From NCBI RefSeq assembly GCF_000412635.1, contig NZ_ASTG01000003.1, positions 62,001-126,000 of the forward strand: a stretch of DNA of 64,000 nucleotides, given 5' to 3'. Made by a program: the position numbers and the translations under genes. The notes beneath the pieces were generated by a model, which saw only the letters and a list, made by a program, of their open reading frames with translations, searched no databases and had not been told where the DNA came from. Below are positions 56,289 to 63,559 of this stretch, piece by piece. This DNA is from Sphingobium bisphenolivorans. GTDB taxonomy: Bacteria; Pseudomonadota; Alphaproteobacteria; Sphingomonadales; Sphingomonadaceae. Position 1 is the first letter of the stretch; each line of letters starts with the position of its first letter.

Positions 56289-57515
56289 ATGATAAGACAT
56301 GCTTTGCTACTGACGGCATCGGCAGGCGCGTTGTCGCTTAGCGCGATGGCTGTGCCCGCCTATGCGTACGGGCCGGACCTGGACGTGACGGCGGCGGAAG
56401 ACGGCAGCAACGCCGTCAATAACGGCAGTGCCAACAATGGAAGCGCGATCAGCAATGACGACTCCTATACGCTGAACGACAGCTCGACCACCACCAACAC
56501 CACGACCGCGTCGGCGGCGGGTGCGGCGCTGGGCGGCAACGCGGCCAATGGCGGCAGCACGGTCACCAACGATGAATCCGACAACTCGACAAACGCCCTG
56601 TCGGCCGCTGGAGCGGCTTATGGCGGGAACGCGGCGAACGGCGGCAGCACCGTGACCAATGACGAGTCCGACAACTCGACCAACGACAATTCGGCGGCGC
56701 TCGCGGCGGCTGGCGCCAATGCCGCCAACGGCGGCAGCACCGTCACGAACGACGAGTCGGATAACTCGACGGACGACCATTCCAAGGCCTTTGCGGCTGC
56801 GGGTGCCAACGCAGCGAGCGGCGGCAGCACGGTCACGAACGATGAGTCGGACAATTCGACCGACAATTCGATCGAAGCCGAAAAGGGTGGCAAGGTCACG
56901 ATCGGCAGCAACTTCGCATCGAAGGGCGGCGTCGTCGGCACGAATGACGAGTCGGACAACTCGACCGACAACTCGGTGTCGGCCAGCAAGGGCGGTGAAG
57001 TCGCCATCGGCAGCAACATCGCCTCCAACGGCGGTGTAAACGGCACGAGCGATGAATCCGACAACTCCACCAACGCCCATGCGGATGATGGGGCGATCGC
57101 GGCCAACGGCAGCACCGTCGGCGTCGACAAGTCGGATAATTCGACCTCGGCTTCTGCCGCGCTCGGCAGCTCGGCCGCCAATAGCGGCGGCACCTCGACC
57201 TGGACCTACTCGTCGGCTGCGGTCGTCTCCAAGTCGAAGCTGTCCGGCTATGTCACCGGCAACTATGTCGTCTACAAGCTGCCGTCTAATGGCGGTAACG
57301 GCGACAGCGGCAATGCCAACGGCGGCGGCGGCACCAGCACCGGCGGCAATGGCGGCGCAGCTGGCAGCCCGCTGATCGACAACAGCATCACGCTGGATGG
57401 CGGTGCGATGGCGAGCTTCGCTGGTCTGAACGCGCAGAACCTGAACACCGGGGTTGGCGCTCAGCAGAATGCGAGCATCAATGTGAGCGCGTCGATCGGC
57501 ACGCTCAACTTCTAA
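56289..57515 (+). CDS. Secreted repeat protein, candidate functional-amyloid subunit (Fap-like)
   Basis: A 408-residue protein with a signal peptide (residues 1-26, ending AYA). The mature chain is rich in Asn, Ser, Gly, Ala, Asp and Thr and almost without Cys, Lys or Arg. It has seven copies of a motif with core '(E/K)SDNST' (starts at residues 96, 126, 156, 186, 221, 256, 281), the first four exactly 30 residues apart and each preceded by 'GGSTVTND'. The C-terminus 'GLNAQNLNTGVGAQQNASINV' resembles the end of the next protein. Composition and repeats match amyloid subunits such as FapC. Start 56289 follows CAGGAGG. It is the first gene of the operon. I found no name for it. Confidence 0.72.
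   Translation: MIRHALLLTASAGALSLSAMAVPAYAYGPDLDVTAAEDGSNAVNNGSANNGSAISNDDSYTLNDSSTTTNTTTASAAGAALGGNAANGGSTVTNDESDNSTNALSAAGAAYGGNAANGGSTVTNDESDNSTNDNSAALAAAGANAANGGSTVTNDESDNSTDDHSKAFAAAGANAASGGSTVTNDESDNSTDNSIEAEKGGKVTIGSNFASKGGVVGTNDESDNSTDNSVSASKGGEVAIGSNIASNGGVNGTSDESDNSTNAHADDGAIAANGSTVGVDKSDNSTSASAALGSSAANSGGTSTWTYSSAAVVSKSKLSGYVTGNYVVYKLPSNGGNGDSGNANGGGGTSTGGNGGAAGSPLIDNSITLDGGAMASFAGLNAQNLNTGVGAQQNASINVSASIGTLNF
56550..57146 (+). repeat. In-frame tandem repeats coding for seven SDNST-type units
   Basis: The DNA repeats with a 90-base period for units one to four, then 105, 105 and 75 bases. Copies differ at many synonymous sites (GATGAATCCGACAACTCG, GACGAGTCCGACAACTCG, GATGAGTCGGACAATTCG), so the array is old and kept at protein level rather than a recent expansion. 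Confidence 0.85.
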
Positions 57516-57601
57516 CAGCGCCCGCGACCGAGGGGGCCGGGCGTCCGCAAGGGCACCCGGCCTTCCGGCTCGATCGGTACGCTTGCCTGATGGAGGATGC
57601 C

Positions 57602-57976
57602 GTGCCCAACAGATCGATTTTATCCTTAATGTGCGCCGGCTTCATTATGGTCCTCAGCCCCTGCGCGTCCGCCGACCCCGGCGAGGACGCCGACCAACCT
57701 CAGCCAGTGCAAGGCCCTTTCGGTGATACTAAGGCGGTCGACGGACCGGAACTTCAATCCGTGACCGGGATGGCTAATCTTCAACAATATGCGAACGCCA
57801 ACAATACGAGCGTCGTGAACGGCAACAGCGTCAGCGGAGAGTCGGTCACGGGGCAGATCGCGATTGACGGCCAGTCGTTCCAGAACATGAACGGCCTTTC
57901 GATCTTGACCGCAAACACCGGCAATAATGTGTCGATCAACGCGGCGATGAACGTCAATGTCTCAATCCAGCAATAG
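57602..57976 (+). CDS. Small secreted protein, possible minor amyloid or nucleator subunit
   Basis: A 124-residue protein with a signal peptide (residues 1 to about 24), starting at GTG 57602 with GGAGG five bases ahead; ATG 57590 is an alternative. A Pro/Gln spacer leads to 'AVDGPELQSVTGMANL', which matches the spacing of a double-glycine leader (Val-12, Glu-8, Leu-7, Val-4, Gly-2) but with Met at -1. The rest is Asn/Ser/Val-rich, ending 'GNNVSINAAMNVNVSIQQ', like the C-terminus of the preceding repeat protein. It overlaps the C39 peptidase gene by 20 bases. Role inferred from context and composition. Confidence 0.65.
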   Translation: MPNRSILSLMCAGFIMVLSPCASADPGEDADQPQPVQGPFGDTKAVDGPELQSVTGMANLQQYANANNTSVVNGNSVSGESVTGQIAIDGQSFQNMNGLSILTANTGNNVSINAAMNVNVSIQQ

Positions 57977-58661
57977 GCTGAAGGCGCTGGCGCTCGCCCT
58001 GTTGCTTGCGGGGTGTGCGGGCGTGCCTGACGGGTCCACCGGCCTGAATGTCGGCCGCACCGACTTCACGATGCCGGTGCGCAGCATGGCCGAACGCCGG
58101 TTCCTGACGGTCGTTCGCCAGCAATATGATTTCAGCTGCGGGTCGGCCGCGCTCGCAACGCTGCTGCACTTCCATTATGGCGATAGCCAGACCGAGAAGT
58201 CGGTCTTCGTCGGCATGTGGCGCGATGGCGACCGCGAACAGATCCGCAAGCAGGGCTTCTCGCTGCTGGACATGAAACGCTATCTCGCGGCGCGCGGCAT
58301 CGGCTCCGACGGCTATCAGGTCAGCCTGCAGCAAGTCGCATCGACCCGCATTCCCGGCATCGCCCTCATCAACATGAACGGCTACATGCATTTCGTGGTC
58401 GTGAAGGGGATCGAGAAGGGCCAGGTCCTGATCGGCGACCCGTCATTGGGCATCCGCCTGATTCCTGTCCGCAAGTTCCAGGCAATGTGGAACGACATTC
58501 TCTTCGTCATCAATGAAAAGCCGGAACTCGCCAAAGCGAGCTTCGGCACGGACAGCGACTGGGCGCTCGTAGCGCGAGCGCGTGCGACGGGCCTGATGGA
58601 ACCACTGAGCCTTCAGGCGTTGGCGCTTACCCGGCCGCAGGCTTTTCCGCCGGAACTGTAA
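57957..58661 (+). CDS. C39-family peptidase lipoprotein (FapD-like)
   Basis: A 234-residue exported protein. 'LALLLAGCAG' is a lipobox with Cys20, so it should be lipid-anchored in the periplasm. The papain-like C39 domain is intact: Gln55 and Cys61 in 'RQQYDFSCGSAALATLL', His145 in 'MNGYMHFVVVKGI' and Asp161 in 'VLIGDPSLGIR'. C39 enzymes cut after double-glycine leaders; in fap operons FapD is such a peptidase and is needed for amyloid export. Here it stands between the small secreted protein and a protein with a double-glycine motif, which are its probable substrates. Confidence 0.87.
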   Translation: MSQSSNRLKALALALLLAGCAGVPDGSTGLNVGRTDFTMPVRSMAERRFLTVVRQQYDFSCGSAALATLLHFHYGDSQTEKSVFVGMWRDGDREQIRKQGFSLLDMKRYLAARGIGSDGYQVSLQQVASTRIPGIALINMNGYMHFVVVKGIEKGQVLIGDPSLGIRLIPVRKFQAMWNDILFVINEKPELAKASFGTDSDWALVARARATGLMEPLSLQALALTRPQAFPPEL

Positions 58662-58672
58662 GGAGGATGACC

Positions 58673-59410
58673 ATGGCCTCCCCGATCACCTATGATGCGC
58701 ACCGGATGCGGCGGCGCTTGCTCGCTGCTTCGGCGCTGGGGCTGCCGCTCAGCATCTGTTCTCCTGCCGCGGCAAATCCGTTCGGGACGCCGCCGGTCAG
58801 CGACCGATCGCTCAGCAGCATGAGGGGCGGTTTTGAATTGCCGAATGGGATGAACGTGGCGGTCGGGGTGCAGATCGACACCTATGTCGACAACAGCCTC
58901 GCCCTGCGCACGGTCCTCACCGTCACGGACAAGGTTTCTTCGGCGCTGGAGATCACTGTTCCATCGGCCGTGGCGGCCGTCACGCCTAATCCGATTGCCA
59001 ACGCCGTTACACCCGTCGCCGTCAACCTGCAGACCGGGCCGTCGCCCTCCGTGCAGGCACCTGCCGTCAATCCTGATGCGCTGGCCGTCTCGGTGCCTAT
59101 TTCGGCGGCCGGTTCTGCCGCGCCGACGGCGTTGCCGGCCAATATGGAGATCAGGTCCGATCTCGGAACCCTGTCGGTCGCTCAGACCGACAAGGGGCCG
59201 GCGGTAATCCTCAAGGGGCAGGACCTGGAAATTCAGCATATGACGGGTAGCTCAACAGGAGTATTGATCGCCAATACCATGGACAACAGGGCAATCGACA
59301 CGATCGCGACCGTGAATATCTCGCTGAGCGATTCTGCCGTTCCTGTTGGAAATATTATGCTCCGTATCGAGTCCGTGATCTTGGATGCGGTAGGACGAGA
59401 CGTGTATTGA
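58673..59410 (+). CDS. Exported protein with a double-glycine motif, probable substrate or partner of the C39 peptidase
   Basis: A 245-residue protein that begins with a signal peptide (residues 12 to about 34, ending AAA). Just after it lies 'PVSDRSLSSMRGGFELP': Val-12, Leu-7, Met-4, Gly-2, Gly-1 relative to Gly53, the pattern of a C39 cleavage site. Residues 60-245 are beta-rich and lack Cys. The start at 58673 has AAGGAGG at the right distance, unlike ATG 58667. FapE-like by gene order only; no sequence family recognised. Confidence 0.65.
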   Translation: MASPITYDAHRMRRRLLAASALGLPLSICSPAAANPFGTPPVSDRSLSSMRGGFELPNGMNVAVGVQIDTYVDNSLALRTVLTVTDKVSSALEITVPSAVAAVTPNPIANAVTPVAVNLQTGPSPSVQAPAVNPDALAVSVPISAAGSAAPTALPANMEIRSDLGTLSVAQTDKGPAVILKGQDLEIQHMTGSSTGVLIANTMDNRAIDTIATVNISLSDSAVPVGNIMLRIESVILDAVGRDVY

Positions 59411-59456
59411 TTATCGGGGATTGTCGTCCGCGAACATGTTTGGGGGGTAAAAGGCT

Positions 59457-60743
59457 ATGGGTTTCCTGTGTCTGAAGGCGTTCACGTCTGTCCTGATGTC
59501 CGCCTCTGCAGTTTCCGCGCTGGCAAGTCAGCCCGCGCCCGACAACCCGGCTGATCTGATCGCGCTGCGCGATCAACTGACGCAGGAACGGCAGGAACTT
59601 GCGCGTCAGGAGCAGCGTCTGAGCGAGCAGCGCGCGCGCCTTGAGCGGCTGGAGGATCAACTGCTCGGCCGCATGCGGGGCGCGGGCGTCGGATCGGGCG
59701 CCGGAGACGCCGTCCAGGCTGCTGCCTCACAGCCTGCAGGCCAAGTTGAAGAGGTCGGCTCAAGGCCGGAGGAGAAGACGAACCCGCCCGAAGTCGCGGT
59801 GTTGGCCGATCAGGGCAGCATCATGACGACGGCCGGCCGCATCACCATCGAACCCAGCATCGAATATTCGCATGCGGACCGTAACCGCTTCGTTTTTCGC
59901 GGGATTGAAGTTCCTCAGTCGGTGCTGGTCGGCGTGTTCGACATCAACGAAAGCCGGCAGGATATATTGACCGCCGCCATCGCCGGTCGTTTGGGCGTTA
60001 CCAGTCGATTGGAGATCGGCGCCCGCGTGCCATTCGTCTACCGGAGCGACAAGGCCGTGCTGGTGCCACTGGCGAACGATCAGGTCACTATCGATACCTC
60101 TGCGAACGGGACCGGGATCGGCGATATCGAACTGTCGGCCCGCTACCAGCTGACCGACGGATCGGGGGGCTGGCCCTTTCTGATCGCGGGCGTTCAGGCG
60201 ATCATCCCGACGGGCAAGGACCCCTTCTCCGTACCAAGGGACACGCTCGGCAATGCCACAAAGGCTGCGACCGGCGCGGGCTTCTGGGGCGTTTCGCCCA
60301 ACGTCACCATGCTCATGCCCAGCGATCCTGCGACCATCTTCGCATCGGTGGGATATACGTTCAATTTCGGCAAGGATGTCGATGAGCGGATCGGCGACAT
60401 TTTGATCGGGCGGGTGAAGCCCGGCGGCGCGCCCAACGCGACCGTGGGCCTTGGCATCGCGCTCAATCCGGAACTGTCGCTGAGCTTCGCCTATGCGCAC
60501 ACCTGGCAGTTCGGGACGGACACGACGTTCCGGCAATATACGCGGCCCAACAACCTGGGCCCCGAAGTGCTGGGCGCCCCCTTTACGCGCAAGACGAGGG
60601 ATCAGCAGATCGGGCGCTTCCTCTTCGGCCTCGGCTATCGCGTCAATCCGCGCACGACGATCAACTGGACGGTCGAGATGGGTGCGACGGATGATGCGAG
60701 CGACATTCGCACGACCCTGCGCATCCCCTTTACGCTGAACTGA
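59457..60743 (+). CDS. Coiled-coil plus outer-membrane beta-barrel protein (FapF-like)
   Basis: A 428-residue exported protein: signal peptide (residues 1-23), a coiled coil of Gln/Glu/Arg/Leu heptads at about 32-70 ('LTQERQELARQEQRLSEQRA' and onward), a Gly/Ala-rich linker and a beta-barrel from about 120 to the C-terminal 'LRIPFTLN'. Coiled coil followed by barrel is the layout of FapF, the outer-membrane pore that secretes Fap subunits. It closes the operon, 46 bases after the preceding gene. Confidence 0.78.
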   Translation: MGFLCLKAFTSVLMSASAVSALASQPAPDNPADLIALRDQLTQERQELARQEQRLSEQRARLERLEDQLLGRMRGAGVGSGAGDAVQAAASQPAGQVEEVGSRPEEKTNPPEVAVLADQGSIMTTAGRITIEPSIEYSHADRNRFVFRGIEVPQSVLVGVFDINESRQDILTAAIAGRLGVTSRLEIGARVPFVYRSDKAVLVPLANDQVTIDTSANGTGIGDIELSARYQLTDGSGGWPFLIAGVQAIIPTGKDPFSVPRDTLGNATKAATGAGFWGVSPNVTMLMPSDPATIFASVGYTFNFGKDVDERIGDILIGRVKPGGAPNATVGLGIALNPELSLSFAYAHTWQFGTDTTFRQYTRPNNLGPEVLGAPFTRKTRDQQIGRFLFGLGYRVNPRTTINWTVEMGATDDASDIRTTLRIPFTLN

Positions 60744-60769
60744 AAACGCTGCCTCACTTACGCCCGCGC

Positions 60770-60797
60770 ACGCAACCTTTTCCGCTGTTGCGTTTTG
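60770..60797 (+). terminator. Possible terminator after the FapF-like gene
   Basis: A 7-bp stem (ACGCAAC 60770-60776, GTTGCGT 60787-60793) with a 10-base loop is followed by TTTGGG. The T run is short, so this is a weak call. Confidence 0.35.
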
Positions 60798-60873
60798 GGA
60801 GTCTCGTCCATGTGCAGGCGCGGGTTGAGCAAGCGGCTCGATCCCGGCTTCGCGAAAATGCAGGGAGCATTCG

Positions 60874-61206
60874 ATGGCGCGTACTCGTGAGCAGCGTGGC
60901 GAGCAGGAAACTAAGGCTGCGGTCAAGCAGGTAAAGAAAACCGGAAAGCCGGTGGGGGGCGCACGGGGCGGCATCACGGCGCCCGTTACGCCGTCTGACG
61001 AGCTTGCCGAGATCGTTGGCAAGGACAAGCTGCCCCGCAGCGAAGTCGTCAAGAAGGTGTGGGACTATATCAAGGCCAACGACCTGCAAAATCCGAAGGA
61101 CAAGCGGGAAATCCTGGCCGACGACAAGCTCCAGAAAATCTTTGGCGGCAAGAAGGCGACGATGTTCGAGATGAACAAGCATCTCGCCAAACATTTGAAG
61201 GCCTGA
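60874..61206 (+). CDS. SWIB/MDM2-domain protein
   Basis: A 110-residue basic protein with a Lys/Arg/Gly/Thr-rich N-terminal tail of about 35 residues and a SWIB domain: 'LAEIVGKDKLPRSEVVKKVWDYIKANDLQNPKDKREILADDKLQKIFG'-type sequence over residues 44-92. SWIB domains are known from eukaryotic chromatin remodellers and from some bacteria (Chlamydia, alphaproteobacteria), where DNA compaction or topoisomerase partnership is suspected. It stands alone and ends in a strong hairpin. Confidence 0.9.
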   Translation: MARTREQRGEQETKAAVKQVKKTGKPVGGARGGITAPVTPSDELAEIVGKDKLPRSEVVKKVWDYIKANDLQNPKDKREILADDKLQKIFGGKKATMFEMNKHLAKHLKA

Positions 61207-61212
61207 CTTGCA

Positions 61213-61245
61213 GCGCCCTGATCGCCAACCTTGCGATCAGGGCGC
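61213..61245. terminator. Bidirectional hairpin between converging genes
   Basis: A perfect 13-bp inverted repeat (GCGCCCTGATCGC 61213-61225, GCGATCAGGGCGC 61233-61245) with a 7-base loop sits between the SWIB stop and the DUF6165 stop, reaching nine bases into the latter gene. There is no T run on either side, so it may block or protect both transcripts by structure alone. Confidence 0.6.
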
Positions 61246-61671
61246 GGATACGGCTCCCGCCTCGGCAGGCGCCGCCGCAATGCCAGCATAGCTTTTTTCC
61301 TCGATCAGGTCGGACCCCAAAATCGCGTTGATACGGCGCTTGATGTCCGCCCGCTCGTCATTCCGCTTATAGACGGACCGTGCGAGCTGGATAAACTCGG
61401 CGCCGAAGCGGGCCTGCGCCTCCTGCTCGCGGATCGCATCCTCTATGTCCCACAATGCTTCGTTGACCTGGCGCAGCGCGCCGAGCAGGGGCGCGACCTC
61501 GGCGCGCTCTATCGCGCTGCTCCCGATCTCGCCGAGCAGCCGATGCTCCTTTGCCACATTGGCGCGCGCGTCCGGGCGGGCGATGCGGGCGAGCTTGATT
61601 TCAAGGATGGTGATCTTGTCGAGCAGTTCGCCCCAGGAAACCGGGACGGCCGGGCTGCCGAGATGCTTCAT
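61237..61671 (-). CDS. DUF6165-like protein
   Basis: A 144-residue soluble helical protein beginning 'PAVPVSWGELLDKITILEIKLARI' and containing 'ALWDIEDAIREQE' and 'ARSVYKRNDERADIKRRINAILGSDLIEEKSY'-like helices, the pattern of the DUF6165 family. These genes commonly adjoin surface-sugar transferases, as here, where its ATG overlaps the stop of the GT9-like gene. Function unknown. Confidence 0.75.
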   Translation of the reverse strand: MKHLGSPAVPVSWGELLDKITILEIKLARIARPDARANVAKEHRLLGEIGSSAIERAEVAPLLGALRQVNEALWDIEDAIREQEAQARFGAEFIQLARSVYKRNDERADIKRRINAILGSDLIEEKSYAGIAAAPAEAGAVSAP

Positions 61672-62561
61672 ACACTTGTCTCCATCAGGAAAGTGCGGGC
61701 GGCAAGGTCACGCTCGACCTCATCGACGACCGTCTGCCAGTCGCCCGGCCGCGGCTGCACATAGAGGCTGACCGACGGATACCAGGCGCTGGTCTGCTGG
61801 GCTGGGTCCCACCGCCAGTCGGGCTCGGCTTTCAGCAGCAGCCAGGTGGGCCTGCCCAGCGCGCCCGCGAGATGCGCGATCATCGTGTCGACGGTGATGA
61901 CCAGATCGGCGCTTCTCACGAACATGGCGGTCAGACCGATGTCGAGCGGACAACCGTTGGGGTTGAGGACCGCGAGCCTGGTCGGCTCCGGCATCAAGCT
62001 GAGGCAAGGCGCGCGGCGGCAGATCGGGCCAAGCAGCGATGTGGGCACCGAGCGCGTCCGGTCCCAGTCACCCGCCCCGTAGCATAGGGCCATGGTCCCC
62101 TGTGGCAGCACCGCTCGTGCGGCATTCAAATAGGGCGCGTTCACCTCTTCAGGCGAAATGCGAAGCGCGAAGTCGAGCTCGGTAATCTCGACATCTACCT
62201 CTGCCGGACAGAGCGGGTGAGCGGGGTCGAACGGAACCAGCCGGATGCCTTCCGCTATTCCTGTCAGCAGGCCAATCAACCGAGGCTGCACCTCCACGGT
62301 CACTGAAGCGGCGCGGGCGGCGAGCAGGGGCAGGAAGCGCGCGAACTGGATGGTGTCTCCCAAGCCATGGTAGCAGCGCACCAGCACGTTGCGGCCCTCG
62401 AACGGCCGCCCGTCCCACACCCAACGCAGATGATAGGGGAGCGTCGGATCGTCACGCGTCGAGCGATCGCGCTCCGCCAGTGTCTGTTCTGCGAACGCCC
62501 AGGCTTCCGCATAACGGCCCGAGCGCATCGCGGCGGTCCACATCTTCATCCGTTCCGTCAT
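61668..62561 (-). CDS. GT9-like/heptosyltransferase-type glycosyltransferase
   Basis: A 297-residue protein with a short helical N-terminus ('KMWTAAMRSGRYAEAWAFAEQTL', TPR-like) and a GT-B fold: 'VLVRCYHGLGDTIQFARFLPLL' starts the first lobe and 'SADLVITVDTMIAHLAGALGRPTWLLL' is the C-lobe signature (D-T-x-x-x-H-L-A-G) of ADP-heptose-type transferases. It is somewhat short because the spacer between lobes is reduced. Start is ATG 62561, with a weak ribosome site; GTG 62579 is possible. Divergent from the methyltransferase gene. Confidence 0.8.
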   Translation of the reverse strand: MTERMKMWTAAMRSGRYAEAWAFAEQTLAERDRSTRDDPTLPYHLRWVWDGRPFEGRNVLVRCYHGLGDTIQFARFLPLLAARAASVTVEVQPRLIGLLTGIAEGIRLVPFDPAHPLCPAEVDVEITELDFALRISPEEVNAPYLNAARAVLPQGTMALCYGAGDWDRTRSVPTSLLGPICRRAPCLSLMPEPTRLAVLNPNGCPLDIGLTAMFVRSADLVITVDTMIAHLAGALGRPTWLLLKAEPDWRWDPAQQTSAWYPSVSLYVQPRPGDWQTVVDEVERDLAARTFLMETSV

Positions 62562-62739
62562 AGACAGGATCAAAGTCACGCCATGCGCAGCTGGTTCCAT
62601 CGAACCCGCGGGAAGCATGGCAATCGCGCGGAAGGAACGCGAAGCTACTCCGTTCGTTCGGGTAACGAAACCTGTCCGCCGCATGAGGGTGACGCCTCTT
62701 CCTGGGCGGCTTTTTCCTGTTCGAACAGAGGGAACGCCT

Positions 62740-63555
62740 TTGAGACAAGTCGTCAGCAAGGTCGCGGAAGCCGCAGATGCCGAAACGCTCCGTCAACGGA
62801 TCGAGGCGCTGGCTCCCTGGTTCCACAATATCGACATCGATGGCATCAGCACTGCGCCCGATCATTTTCTGGGCGACTATCCAGCAGGCAAATTCGCCCG
62901 GTTCGCTTCGGTCCTCCCAAGCGATCTCAGCGGCAAGACGGTGCTCGACATCGGTTGCAATGCCGGCTTCTATTCCTTTGAAATGAAAAGGCGCGGCGCT
63001 TCCCATGTGCTGGGGATCGACAGTGATGAACGCTATCTGGCTCAGGCGCGGCTGGCGACGGAAGCGTTCGGTTTCGATGGAGTCGAATTCGGCAAGCTTT
63101 CCGTCTATGACGTCGCGACGCTGGGGCAGAAGTTCGACCTGGTGATCTTCATGGGCGTTTTCTATCACCTGCGCCATCCGCTGCTCGCGCTGGACCTGAT
63201 CCGCGAGCATGTGGCTGGCGACATGCTGCTCTTCCAGACGATGCAGCAGGGGTCGAGCGACGTGATGGAGGTGCCGGCCGATCATCCCTTCTTCATGCCC
63301 GGAACGGCCGAGCCGCCCGCCTATTTCGACGATCCCGCCTATCCCAAGATGCACTTCATCGAGCGGGAGTTCGCGCACGATTGGACCAATTGGTGGGCGC
63401 CCAATGCGGCGTGCAGCCAGGCGATGCTGCGCGCGGCGGGCTTCACGGTCGAACGGACGCCGGAGCCGGACGTCTATCTTTGCCGCACCGCGCCGGTGCC
63501 CTATGCACAGCATGGGCCGGCCGCTGCCTATCCGACCAAGGGGGCTCCCCGTTGA
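62740..63555 (+). CDS. SAM-dependent methyltransferase, TIGR04290-type
   Basis: A 271-residue methyltransferase resembling CmoB/tRNA-mo5U34-type enzymes and the Rta_06860 family. 'GKTVLDIGCNAGFYSFEM' is the SAM loop, 'VLGIDSDERYLAQARLA' motif II, and 'LVIFMGVFYHLRHPLLALD' motif IV. The upstream piece 'APWFHNIDIDGISTAPDHFLGDYP' is the family signature. Start is uncertain: TTG 62740 has AGAGGGA in front, while in-frame ATGs at 62617 and 62683 lie in a poorly conserved stretch. Followed closely by the pyruvyl-transferase-like gene, so it probably works on a surface glycan or its precursor. Confidence 0.8.
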   Translation: MRQVVSKVAEAADAETLRQRIEALAPWFHNIDIDGISTAPDHFLGDYPAGKFARFASVLPSDLSGKTVLDIGCNAGFYSFEMKRRGASHVLGIDSDERYLAQARLATEAFGFDGVEFGKLSVYDVATLGQKFDLVIFMGVFYHLRHPLLALDLIREHVAGDMLLFQTMQQGSSDVMEVPADHPFFMPGTAEPPAYFDDPAYPKMHFIEREFAHDWTNWWAPNAACSQAMLRAAGFTVERTPEPDVYLCRTAPVPYAQHGPAAAYPTKGAPR

Positions 63556-63559
63556 AGCG

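Noticed and set aside
56550..57146. CRISPR-like array
   Set aside because: The repeats are in frame, diverged and lie within a secreted-protein gene; there are no spacers or cas genes.
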